The notes beneath the pieces are model-generated. The model had not been told where the DNA came from and made no database searches. It saw only the letters and a program-made list of their open reading frames with translations. The position numbers and the translations under genes are program-made. Source: Muraenolepis orangiensis (lineage: Eukaryota > Chordata > Actinopteri > Gadiformes > Muraenolepididae). From it: DNA of 64,000 nt. The stretch is taken from NCBI GenBank assembly GCA_027704905.1, contig CM051000.1:14619514-14683513 (forward strand). Reading direction: 5' to 3'. Numbering within the stretch: position 1 is the first letter of the stretch; the number at the start of each line of letters is the position of its first letter. Positions 24,672 through 36,368 of the stretch are shown piece by piece.

Positions 24672-26143
24672 TTATATACATATGTATATATATGTATATG
24701 TGTATGTATGTATATATATGTGTATCTAGCTTTTTAACAAGCCATTTTCGGATGTCAAACTGAATTAATCACGGTTAGAAGGAGATTAGCAGCAAATCTA
24801 ATAATTGTGTGTTCTGTCTAAAACAAACCAAATATATGAAATGTCTCTCAAACGAAAATACATACAAAATTGCCATACACAATTCTCGACTGTGTGAGTC
24901 ATTATGAATTGCTTCTTTCATATAATAATGATGCCAGTATTACTGGCATCATTATTATTACAGTATTATTGTAGCCTAACTAAACAATGTGGGCGGATTT
25001 TATTAATTATTTTCTTAAAAGGAAAAACACTAGCCTACAGCAGAAGTTCTTGACGGGGGCCAGGGCATTATACTAAACGTTGTAGACCTAATAATCGTCA
25101 AGATGGCTTGTAAGTACTCCAAGGACATTTAGCGTACGGCCAAGGTGATTAGATTGTTACACTGTGGTATTTGCTTGAGGAAATCTTCCGTCAACATTGT
25201 TAGCCGCTAGCTGCTGCTTCCAGAAGAGACATGCATAAGAAGATTTTTGGCAAAAGAGGAACACTGGGTTGTTGCAGTGTGTCTACTGCAACAACACAGT
25301 GTCTACAGACACTGCATCCCAGGTCCTATTTTACCATGTTGTGTGGTATTACATTTTGCAGCGGCTAAACTCGATCTGGGTAGACGGATGATATTGCACA
25401 CTACTGTGGGCAGAATGTTGTTTTATGTTGTTTAACTAGTTGCATTCCCCTATATATGAGCCAAAAATCAATGACTTAACAAGAGGACATATCCATTCTA
25501 GCCATGCAATCAGCCTCATGCATCCACAATGCAACATATGGCTCTGTGGCCCAAGATATAGATGGGGGGGGGGGGGGGGGTGTCATTCTGGGTAATGTTG
25601 GAAAATAACCCTCGAGGTGTGAGTCTTACGCTGGTTCCACATTACAATTCGGCCTGTGCTCGCTCTCCTGAGCACGAGCAAAATATAAAATAGTAAGCTT
25701 GTTAGGAAAAATGATACACTGCACAAACCCCTGCTTTCTCTGTTTTGATTCCAACAACATCACTATTGATATTATGGATAATTAGGACAGGACAGTAAGG
25801 ACAGTTGTAGTTTGGTGTCTTGCATTCAAATAACCACTGTTCAAGATCTATCAGTGTATACATATATATCGCCCCAAACACAAAACATTCAAATAATGGT
25901 TTTCATTTATATATAGATCGGTTTTGCTAAGACATGTTTGAGATACGCAATCAGGACCATACATTTTATTACCCATTTGCCTATATCAAGATGCTTGCTG
26001 CTGAAGTACATCAATCACCTGTCACAATTTCAGTCTGCCATGGAGCACAATTGCAAAATTACGTTGTTATGCCAGCGGTAGCACTGTCTCCATGGTAACT
26101 CTTTTGTTGAATTAGAGTATATGTAATATTTATTCAAATTTGT
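24672..26143. other. Intergenic AT-rich sequence
   Basis: No gene recognised. It includes TA/TG-rich runs at 24672-24725, a near-duplicate pair (AACACTGGGTTGTTGCAGTG and the following TGTCTACTGCAACAACACAG) near 25260-25300 and an 18-base G-run at about 25565-25582. Confidence 0.3.
24922..24958. repeat. Perfect 18-bp-arm hairpin, 1-nt loop
   Basis: ATAATAATGATGCCAGTA (24922-24939) is exactly inverted at 24941-24958. The single-base spacer makes it a near-perfect palindrome of 37 bp. Confidence 0.9.
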
Positions 26144-26375
26144 CAGTGTACAGCACAAGTACGATACAGCGAACAGAATTTCTCTGCACTTAACCCATCC
26201 TAGTATTAGGAGCAGCGGTCAGCTATTTATACAGCGCCCGGGGAGCAGTTAGGGTTAGGGTGCCTTGCTCAAGGACACCTCGACAGTTTTTTTTTTGCTA
26301 GGAGGAGCTGGGGATCTAACCGGCAACGTTCCAGTTGTGAGGCGACCTTTCTACCTTCTGAGCTATACTGCCGCC
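26144..26375 (-). repeat. tRNA-derived SINE (copy 2)
   Basis: Reverse orientation. The tRNA-like head (GGCGGCAGTATAGCTCAGAA on the minus strand) is near 26375 and the body (TTAACCCATCCTAGTATTAG on +) runs down to about 26190. The 3' tail is shortened compared with copies 1 and 3, and the B box has a mutation (GTTAGATCCC). Confidence 0.8.
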
Positions 26376-27237
26376 ACACACACTGCCACTACTATCAATT
26401 GCCTATTCCAAAAAAATGCCATTCCCAGCAACTGTACAGAAATACTGGTAGGCATATTTGATTCTGTTTGAACATCCTCTTCCAAAGGGATTTATGTAGG
26501 GATTAAGTGGGCAATGCTAAAAGTGTGGCTCAATATTGCATACGTTCATGCAAGATCAGTCTGACTGTATTATGCCATTTGAGGTCATTTAGTTTCAGAT
26601 TGGTTTACGGGCCCCTGGGGGGCAAGGGGGGGGGATTACACTCTCCATAAGAGATCTCACCAGGAGTCTACCACAAGACGCTTATGTAAGAGCTTGCTGT
26701 GTCAGTCTAAATATGAATGCAAAGCATGGTGATAGAAACTACTGAGGCCTCATGAACCAACCAAGGTTATTATTATATCATTAACCATCAAGGTTAATTC
26801 AATGTGTGTATGGATCTTTATGTCTGAGCGTATGTGTCAAACCTTTAACATCGTCGTCGCTTTCCTAGGGTGATGTGATGAAGTGACAAGTGATCATAAA
26901 CTCCCCAAGGAGCGGCTGTGTGAACCAGAATCCAAGTGGAATATCTGAATGCATTACATTCATGAGGATATAGTGTGTCTGTGTGTGAGCTGTTCTTGCT
27001 GGTTTGTGTCGTGTGCAGGCGTTCTATGTGGTGTGTCTTTGTCTCCATGGATACACATTTTACAATAGTCAAATTTGAGATACGTATACACATCCTCATG
27101 TCATCCTCACCCTCATGTCCTCATGGTCCAATCCAGGTCCATCAGTACATGCACATGCAGGTAAAATGTATTCTAGACTTTTCTCAAATCTATTTAGCTG
27201 CACTTTTAAAATGGAAAAGAAACCCTTATCGTATTGA
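26376..27237. other. Intergenic sequence, nothing recognised
   Basis: No exon or element border is supported. One G-rich run (GGGGGGCAAGGGGGGGG) lies near 26617-26633. Confidence 0.3.
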
Positions 27238-27299
27238 TTGAACGAGCTGAGCCGCATTGGAAGTCCAATGTTCTCAAAATGGTCTTTTATTTTCATTTT

Positions 27300-27951
27300 G
27301 ATATTCGACATTCACCTTTTTTTCCCTTTGCAAACACACAATGGTTCCTTGAAAGGAGGTCCCATTTCTTACAGATTAGTCTTGTTATACTTTAATAGTA
27401 TACTTCTTGTATTACTGAACATTGGTTTCTATTTCACAATCTTAGTTCACAAAGTATCACAAACTATTTTTATGGTATTACAAATAAACAATTTGGAATA
27501 TCAAGATGATTTTCCTGTGGATGTTTAAAGGACATGACTAATAGTATTGAAAAGTATGTCATTTTGATCAAAAACCCTCCCAGAAAGGGTTGAATTTGGA
27601 GTGTGATGTGTGTATCTATGTGTTATTGATTGCTAAAATACATATGGACACCCATTGTTGTTTGTGTGGATATGAAAATGAATTTTCATATCCACATTTT
27701 TATTGTGTTCCTGTAATCCTGTAATTTAAATGAGATTTCTGTTTGACATTTGCTGCACACACTTTTGGGACTACATCCGCTGTAATCGCACATTACAGCG
27801 AGATATTAAAGCCGTTTATTTGTAATTCTAGTTTCTGACTCTGAAAACTAAGAGTGAAATGTTACCCAATGATAGGACATTGTACCCAATGTCGAAGTTT
27901 TCTCCTTTCAAGGAGCTATGTAAGGGTGAAAAACGTTGAATGTGGAATATC
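27300..27951. mobile_element. Inverted-repeat element inside the duplicated unit
   Basis: Sequence at 27300-27358 (GATATTCGACATTCACC ... CCTTGAAAGGAG) returns in inverted form at 27902-27951 (CTCCTTTCAAGG ... TTGAATGTGGAATATC), with small gaps. Together they bound about 650 bp with no ORF, the form of a MITE or an old DNA transposon. A 15-bp-arm hairpin (TGTGGATATGAAAAT, 27665-27696) lies between. A second copy is at about 29821-30472 because of the tandem duplication. No target duplication is recognised. Confidence 0.4.
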
Positions 27952-27999
27952 AAACTAAAATCACTGTAGTATCATTTTTGCATGCTGTCTCAAAAACGT

Positions 28000-28413
28000 T
28001 CAATCCTTTTTTGTAGCTTGAACCTTTTTTTTTAGCAGCACCCTTTGCTTTATTAAATTATTCACCAGGTTGCATTCTCCCCCCTTACAGTCAGATGTAA
28101 ATATACTTCTGGGGGACCCCTGCCATGGAAACAAAAACAACACATGTTCCACTTTTGTATTTGCACCGTACATCTTTTGATGTGGGGTTTGTTTTAGTGG
28201 AGCATTACAAGGAGAGTGAACATCGCCTCTCGCGGTGTTGGTAAAATGTGTCCGGAACCCCTGCTGATAACCCCTCCTATTATGCCAGCCTTTGAAGTTT
28301 TGAACTTTCACTGTCATGGTGTTCCTCAGTACTGTGTGGTTGAAATGCTGGGCTGCCTTTCTGATCGTGTGCTCCAAACTAGCACAAGGTAAAAGAGAAG
28401 AAATCCAATGCAA
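28000..28413 (-). other. 137-codon open frame, unknown; duplicated at 30521-30934
   Basis: The frame begins MHWISSLLPCASLEHTIRKA and ends with a Lys-rich tail. No known family, signal peptide or membrane segment is recognised. The frame is preserved in both tandem copies, with His/Tyr, Asn/His and Lys/Leu differences, but the copies are so young that this is not evidence of selection. It may well be chance. Confidence 0.15.
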
Positions 28414-29377
28414 TCCATAAAGTCAGTTTTTACTAGCCTGAGCCAACAATGCAATCTACAGTAGTTGAATGTAGATGTTCTTGCTTTTAGCATTTTAAGG
28501 CTAAAAAGAGAGATGCTAACCTCCCTAGAGATCTCTCTTCCATTATTGTTATATTATTATGAGAGGAAAATACTAAAATGAGGAGTAAGACAATAGCCAT
28601 AATATACATGTTAGCAGGAACAAAATAGGCCTTAGCAAAATTATATAGTACATAGTGCAACTCCTCAGGTAACCCAGCGTTGCATCCACAGAGGGTGAAC
28701 ATTTAAACAGGGGGCCCTGAATGTCCCCCTATATAAGCAATGTCATCACCTCCCCACTTCTCAGCTTGGGAGTTGAGGCGTTATCTGGACGTGTTTTAAC
28801 AGTGTGGGGTGTGAAGCTCTAATTTGTGAGCTGGACTGGCCATGATGGCCCAACTACCACTTTTGGCAATTTTTTATGGGAAAAAAACGCCAAATCCAAT
28901 TGACTTTCATTGGCTTATTTGGTGAGAAGAAACATTTTGCAGCGTTCTTTTCTGAAACACCACTGCACATACTGCTGTCATTGTGTGATAATGTGTCAAC
29001 TGAAACAACTACCATGATAGTTTCCTGTTTCCTATTGAAGTATTACTATTTTTTTAAATACTTATGATAAGGCTATATAGCACGTGTGCATCTGACAAAC
29101 ACTATATCTGAAACAATTCATATAATTTCATGCAGTGTATTTGGCTCGTAAAGGTTGCTTGTCGATCAAACCAATAGGATGGTGGATAAATTAATTTCCC
29201 ATCACTAAATTATTAATATACATCAAAGCATGTACTGTATCATATATTACCTAATCATAATAATGTTTTGCATAATACACAACTCAATTACTCAATTACT
29301 AAATTAATTGATGACTTAAGTAATTTGTTTAGTATGTTGTTCATGTTACATAACTGATATCTTCATGATGTGGTCAA

Positions 29378-29378
<1 letters not shown>

Positions 29379-29442
<64 letters not shown>
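29379..29442. repeat. (AC)n microsatellite, left duplicate
   Basis: A 64-bp AC run. Its partner at 31900-31965 is 66 bp. Confidence 0.95.
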
Positions 29443-29447
<5 letters not shown>

Positions 29448-29758
29448 TGCAAATAGCCCATCTAAAGCCATTCATCTCACAGCATTTCTCTTACTCGGGG
29501 GAAAAATATGTCGGATGCTGTGCCAGCATACTATTCTGTTAAGCCAATTGTGCCACGGACTGGATGCCTTCCATCACAGGTGTAAGCATTCTTCTGACAG
29601 GTGCCTGTTTCCTGGAAATGGGCAGGAGGAGCAATGCATGCACCAATCACTAGGGGTCCCCGATACCATGCAGGCACCAGTGTTGTCAGCAGCCCCCCTG
29701 TGCATCTCTTTAAAGTCACCGGCTGCCATTGTTCCAATGCCCATCCTTACCAAAATTG

Positions 29759-31898
29759 TTGAACGAGCAGAGCCGCATTGGAAGTCCAATGTTCTCAAAA
29801 TGGTCTTTTATTTTGATTTTGATATTCGACATTCACCTTTTTTTCCCTTTGCAAACACACAATGGTTCCTTGAAAGGAGGTCCCATTTCTTACAGATTAG
29901 TCTTGTTATACTTTAATAGTATACTTCTTGTATTACTGAACATTGGTTTCTATTTCACAATCTTAGTTCACAAAGTATCACAAACTATTTTTATGGTATT
30001 ACAAATAAACAATTTGGAATATCAAGATGATTTTCCTGTGGATGTTTAAAGGACATGACTAATAGTATTGAAAAGTATGTCATTTTGATCAAAAACCCTC
30101 CCAGAAAGGGTTGAATTTGGAGTGTGATGTGTGTATCTATGTGTTATTGATTGCTAAAATACATATGGACACCCATTGTTGTTTGTGTGGATATGAAAAT
30201 GAATTTTCATATCCACATTTTTATTGTGTTCCTGTAATCCTGTAATTTAAATGAGATTTCTGTTTGACATTTGCTGCACACACTTTTGGGACTACATCCG
30301 CTGTAATCGCACATCACAGCGAGATATTAAAGCCGTTTATTTGTAATTCTAGTTTCTGACTCTGAAAACTAAGAGTGAAATGTTACCCAATGATAGGACA
30401 TTGTACCCAATGTCGAAGTTTTCTCCTTTCAAGGAGCTATGTAAGGGTGAAAAACGTTGAATGTGGAATATCAAACTAAAATCACTGTAGTATCATTTTT
30501 GCATGCTGTCTCAAAAACGTTCAATCCTTTTTTGTAGCTTGAACCAATTTTTTTAGCAGCACCCTTTGCTTTATTAAATGATTCACCAGGTTGCATTCTC
30601 CCCCCTTACAGTCAGATGTAAATATACTTCTGGGGGACCCCTGCCATGGAAACAAAAACAACACATGTTCCACTTTTGTATTTGCACCGTACATCTTTTG
30701 ATGTGGGGTTTGTTTTAGTGGAGCATTACAAGGAGAGTGAACATCGCCTCTCGCGGTGTTGGTAAAATGTGTCCGGAACCCCTGCTGATAACCCCTCCTA
30801 TTATGCCAGCCTTTGAAGTTTTGAACTTTCACTGTCATGGTGTTCCTCAGTACTGTGTGGTTGAAATACTGGGCTGCCTTTCTGATCGTGTGCTCCAAAC
30901 TAGCACAAGGTAAAAGAGAAGAAATCCAATGCAATCCATAAAGTCAGTTTTTACTAGCCTGAGCCAACAATGCAATCTACAGTAGTTGAATGTAGATGTT
31001 CTTGCTTTTAGCATTTTAAGGCTAAAAAGAGAGATGCTAACCTCCCTAGAGATCTCTCTTCCATTATTGTTATATTATTATGAGAGGAAAATACTAAAAT
31101 GAGGAGTAAGACAATAGCCATAATATACATGTTAGCAGGAACAAAATAGGCCTTAGCAAAATTATATAGTACATAGTGCAACTCCTCAGGTAACCCAGCG
31201 TTGCATCCACAGAGGGTGAACATTTAAACAGGGGGCCCTGAATGTCCCCCTATATAAGCAATGTCATCACCTCCCCACTTCTCAGCTTGGGAGTTGAGGC
31301 GTTATCTGGACGTGTTTTAACAGTGTGGGGTGTGAAGCTCTAATTTGTGAGCTGGACTGGCCATGATGGCCCAACTACCACTTTTGGCAATTTTTTATGG
31401 GAAAAAAACGCCAAATCCAATTGACTTTCATTGGCTTATTTGGTGAGAAGAAACATTTTGCAGCGTTCTTTTCTGAAACACCACTGCACATACTGCTGTC
31501 ATTGTGTGATAATGTGTCAACTGAAACAACTACCATGATAGTTTCCTGTTTCCTATTGAAGTATTACTATTTTTTTAAATACTTATGATAAGGCTATATA
31601 GCACGTGTGCATCTGACAAACACTATATCTGAAACAATTCATATAATTTCATGCAGTGTATTTGGCTCGTAAAGGTTGCTTGTCGATCAAACCAATAGGA
31701 TGGTGGATAAATTAATTTCCCATCACTAAATTATTAATATACATCAAAGCATGTACTGTATCATATATTACCTAATCATAATAATGTTTTGCATAATACA
31801 CAACTCAATTACTCAATTACTAAATTAATTGATGACTTAAGTAATTTGTTTAGTATGTTGTTCATGTTACATAACTGATATCTTCATGATGTGGTCAA

Positions 31899-31970
<72 letters not shown>

Positions 31971-32281
31971 TGCAAATAGCCCATCTAAAGCCATTCATCT
32001 CACAGCATTTCTCTTACTCGGGGGAAAAATATGTCGGATGCTGTGCCAGCATACTATTCTGTTAAGCCAATTGTGCCACGGACTGGATGCCTTCCATCAC
32101 AGGTGTAAGCATTCTTCTGACAGGTGCCTGTTTCCTGGAAATGGGCAGGAGGAGCAATGCATGCACCAATCACTAGGGGTCCCCGATACCATGCAGGCAC
32201 CAGTGTTGTCAGCAGCCCCTCTGTGCATCTCTTTAAAGTCACCGGCTGCCATTGTTCCAATGCCCATCCTTACCAAAATTG
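29759..32281. repeat. Tandem duplication, right copy (2523 bp)
   Basis: A head-to-tail copy of 27238-29758. Visible differences include GAGCAG for GAGCTG (29768), TTTTGATTTT for TTTTCATTTT (about 29815), ACATCACAG for ACATTACAG (about 30315), AACCAATTT for AACCTTTTT (about 30545), AAATGATTC for AAATTATTC (about 30579), AAATACTGG for AAATGCTGG (about 30867) and AGCCCCTCTG for AGCCCCCCTG (about 32219). The (AC)n run (31900-31965) is 2 bp longer. Confidence 0.97.
31900..31965. repeat. (AC)n microsatellite, right duplicate
   Basis: A 66-bp AC run, one repeat unit longer than the left duplicate copy. Confidence 0.95.
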
Positions 32282-35200
32282 TTTTTTCCTTCCCTTTACG
32301 CAAGTTATTTATTTTTGTATCCACAGTTAATTTATTCATTTATATTCATTAATTCATTTTTTTTGCTGTAAGGAGCAATTCCCCTCTTTTGCTGGCTTCT
32401 ATGTATGCAAGAGGTCTCCGCCTGGCTTTGGTCGGGAAAGTGTGCACAGCTGTTTGGAGCCAAAAGTTGGGAGTACATATGTGGGTCATGGATTTCTGCC
32501 GTTATATTCGTCAAAGAGATAATAAAAAAATATAAAAATAACGACTTTGCAATTTGAGACAGTCCTCAAACTGACGTTCTGTGGAGCCTCACCCCATAAT
32601 CACCTGCAGGTCAAGTCCTTTGTAAGCACTTGACTGGCAGCCATTTTACATACAATCCATAGCCTATTCTGTAGTGGGTTGGATTTGGGGGAAGAAAAAG
32701 AAAAACAATCTTCTGCACCAATGTATTCCGTTCTATTAATGGATGAACACAATTGTTGTTCGGCACTACCGCTCTGTGAAAATGCCTTCAGGACCAGTAT
32801 TGCATTTTATAGGAAAAAACCGCAAGCCGCAAAAACGCTGGTTGCTGACTAGTTTGTGGTTGATGGTATATTGGAGGAGCTTATGCCGCTATATAGTTCT
32901 GGATGTGATATTGTCCCACAACTTGGCAAAAGCTCTTGTCTTTGCAAGAGCCTCTTTGGGGACTGTATTAATCATGATCCTGGGGAAGTGACACTCGGTG
33001 AGAGTCTTGGTTCGGCAGCGGCTGACAGAGCGAGCGTAAAGCGCTGATTCCCCTGTGTGTCATTAAAGGCCTCTGAGAGATAGACCTGGGAGTGCTCCGT
33101 CTGTGATAGCATAAAACTGATAAGCAAAGCCACAATGCCAGGATGAGGCTTAAACACTATTTTATCTCAACACCTGAGTTATAGCACATTTATGGACACA
33201 TTTATGAAAGATAACTTGTCTAGAGCCAAACCCCTTTTCTCTCTACCCTTTTTCTCTCTTTTGCCGTGGTGCATTTTGCAACATGCAAAGGTTGGCATAG
33301 CATGGAGATGATGTTCTCCCTCTTCTTATGTATGGGGGCTGCTCATTTACGGCAAACTGCTAATAAAAGGCTGATTAGTGGGTGATGATAGGCTTTCAGT
33401 GCTCACAGCTGGAGACTGGAGTCTGCTGCCTGTGTGGAGAGTACATGTAAATGTAAATGAGAGTACAGCCAATGATCACTCACCCAACAACGTGAATCTC
33501 CCTGTGTCAAACACACATCATCATATCAAATATACATACCTAATATATATATATAATATATCAATATTATAACTTAAACTGCCTTTGAAAGCGTGTTTTT
33601 AACTCAGTAAAACTTACTTAAAATTCATGGAGCTCACTAACTCAGTAAAAAATCACTAAAAGAATGACTTCATATTCCTGGGGAACTATATTTTATACAC
33701 TATATATTCAATTAACACATTAGCAATATGGGAATCCCAAATGTATATTGATTCACAAATGAGTTGTATAGGACAAAAAAATGCCATTTTAAATACATGA
33801 AACTAACATTGACAATAATATATTGGGTAACACTTGACCTGGATCGTCTAATGAGTGTGTGTGTGAGGTGCACTATGTTGATGTGTGTGTGTGTTCGGTC
33901 CTGATGTGCTAACGTGCACGGTGCTGATGTGCATGTGCACGGACACAGAGGGGGTTTTAGTGTGATCAATCGATTCCAGTAGGGCTCTGGCGCATTCCAA
34001 CAGTGCAACTGTAACATTACAAGAAAATGTGTTGGCAATAATGTTGGCACAAACCTTACGGGTTTCATAATATACTGTTGCGTCGGTTCTACACAATAAT
34101 ATACTGTATGCGGGCTACTTCCTATTGTTAAGTATTTGTTTGTTGTGTTACGTTACGGAGGCGCTCCCATCCAATCACACAGCTGTCTGAAGATGTATAG
34201 TTGCGATTCACTTGACATGTTGTTGATTATATAGCGAAATTCTCAGAGGAAGACTAAATTGAATATGTGGATATGTTGTCGATAACCTTATTATGTGTCA
34301 ACTTACACAGTGTTACTTACATGTACATTACATGTACATTATATCCATGTATATTGAGTGTCAACTGGCAATAATGAGACAATGAGACAATGTCTGAGAC
34401 AATGTTGATACTCAAATTATACTAAATTGATACTCAAATGATGCGCAACTGTGGACTATCCAGGTAAAGTGTTCGGTATGTTGATCTGAAACATCTATGA
34501 ATGTTGCTGTACTATAGTGATTCAAGAGCATCATGTATTGTAATAATGTAGCTCCTTCAGAAAAGCAGGTGTGCCAGTGAGAGCTTAGCTCAAATCCCAC
34601 AGCATCTAATACTCCATATTGCAAGTGCATAGCTTGGTCTTACCCATATTTTTAGTTATTGAGAGTTGTATAGATGATTTACAACATTCACCATAAAGAC
34701 AATAAAAACAAATCTAAATTTGTCTTTTTTGGAAGGAAAACATGCATGCAACAGTGAACATTTTAATGTCAACACCCTCATTACAGCAAGGTGAAAGAGG
34801 ATTAAGTCAATGATCCGTGCAGATGTTATGCTCATCTCCTGTCTGTTAGGCAGCATTCAGGGAATTATCAGGATTGTTAAGTGTTGAAGCTACAATGTGT
34901 ACTGTTTCCACAAAACAACAGTGGTGAGTGTAAGACTTGATCTCCAATGGAAAAATCAAGGTTTCGTAGCCAGAAGCTAAATCTATTTCAACTGGTGGTA
35001 AAGAATATACAAATGGTGACTGTAAGTGGTATATGAATACATAAATAAATAAGAGGTGTAGAAATAAACCCATATAAGTCCTACAGTACAGCAGAAGAAC
35101 ATCTTGCCCTCAAATTCAAATTAGATCAACTTCACATTCAAGGCACTTTAAAATAAAAGTGGTAGCCAAATGTGAAATGTATGGTAAAGGAACCTTTTAC

Positions 35201-35608
35201 ACGCCTCATATCAACTAGAGGCTAAGGTCAGGAAAACAATTCCTGCTGTTGGCCTATTTGAAACCTCTGTGGATTTGTTGTTTCCCCAATCCAACCTCGT
35301 TTAGAACCTGGGTTTTCCAACCTCTCTTTTACCTCTGGGAGTGTCTGCCTGCACTTTGAAACCTCCCATCAAAACGCTTTGTTAGATTCGGCGAGGTCAT
35401 GCCTAGCATTCAATGTAGCCGCATGGAGTGTAAAAGAACAATCACACTCATCGCATGGCAACAATGTTTGATTTACATTAACTGCTAATGTATTTGAAAG
35501 TGCATGTCAAAGAAATGCACAGAGTTTACAAGCACTTGGTATTAGTACTTATGACTAAAATATTAAGCATGTCTTGATAGTTTTTTTACTCTGCCTGCGC
35601 TGTCACAC
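32282..35608. other. Intergenic AT-rich sequence
   Basis: No coding exon recognised. A (TA)n stretch lies near 33543-33560. The region 33850-33960 is rich in GTGTGTG and GTGCACGG words but is not a clean repeat. Confidence 0.3.
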
Positions 35609-36368
35609 CTAGACGATTTAGCCAGCGTGGCCAAACGCTGGCATACACTGAACAAACTTTTTTTTTCTTTATATACATAATGTATACATAACGTATTAGT
35701 AACTTATATAGATCGTTCGATAACTTATACCAATGAATGCTTAGCGTGTTGCCGGCATTCACAACTTATGCCCAAGCGTATCGCCAAAGATCACGTGTCG
35801 TAGCCGATAAAAAGGCTGGCCCTCGATGATTCAAATCATAACCGCACTAGACATCGCAGGATCAACCTCACCGTCGCACCGTCTCAGTATCTCTCAACAT
35901 CACCGTATCAATATGCCGAAGAAAACTTAGAATAACGCTGCCAATACGCCATTATACGGTAGCTGTAACTTAGAAACACGTTCAGTAAGTTCTGTGGTCG
36001 TCCGGAACACGTTAAATATGTCTGCATGCGTCAATATGCGTTGGAGATAAGTTACACATACTTTCACACGTTACTCATTGGTTAGAAATAAGTATATTGG
36101 GTACGCTAGACATTATCTCAACGTATTTTGACTTATGAGTAACATGTGTGAACGTGTGTCGACGATTGCATAACTTACCTACAACTATGCCGCGTACCAG
36201 CTCATACATCGAGAAATTTTGTGCATGCTCAAAATATCTCGACAAACTCGGCGTACTACGAGGTATACCAGCATGCTTCAGCGTGCTGGTAAACTTACCC
36301 ATAATTGATTCGACGTATGCCAGCGTTTTAGAGAAAATTGTATTGCATACACTGGCTAAATCGTCAAG
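35609..36368. mobile_element. CpG-rich element with inverted ends, about 760 bp
   Basis: The ends match as inverted repeats: CTAGACGATTTAGCCAG at the left and CTGGCTAAATCGTCAAG at the right, both followed inward by degenerate GCTGGCATACG words (AACGCTGGCATACAC near 35634, CGTATGCCAGCGTTTTAG near 36314). The interior is strikingly rich in CpG (CGTATGCG, ACACGTTA, GCGTACC words) compared with its AT-rich flanks. No ORF above about 78 codons is seen. No clear target duplication is recognised, so superfamily is open. Confidence 0.5.

Larger units (their letters stand above)
27238..29758. repeat. Tandem duplication, left copy (2521 bp)
   Basis: This 2521-bp unit is repeated immediately downstream (29759-32281). 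By eye I find only about eight substitutions plus a 2-bp difference in an (AC)n run. The left border is at TTGAACGAG and the right border at CCAAAATTG. It contains an inverted-repeat element, a short hairpin, a minus-strand 137-codon frame (28000-28413) of unknown meaning and an (AC)n microsatellite at 29379-29442. No recognised gene is inside. Confidence 0.97.

Noticed and set aside
28000..28413. 137-codon minus-strand frame as a gene, duplicated at 30521
   Set aside because: No family resemblance. Its presence in both copies reflects only the recent duplication. Kept as a low-confidence unknown frame.
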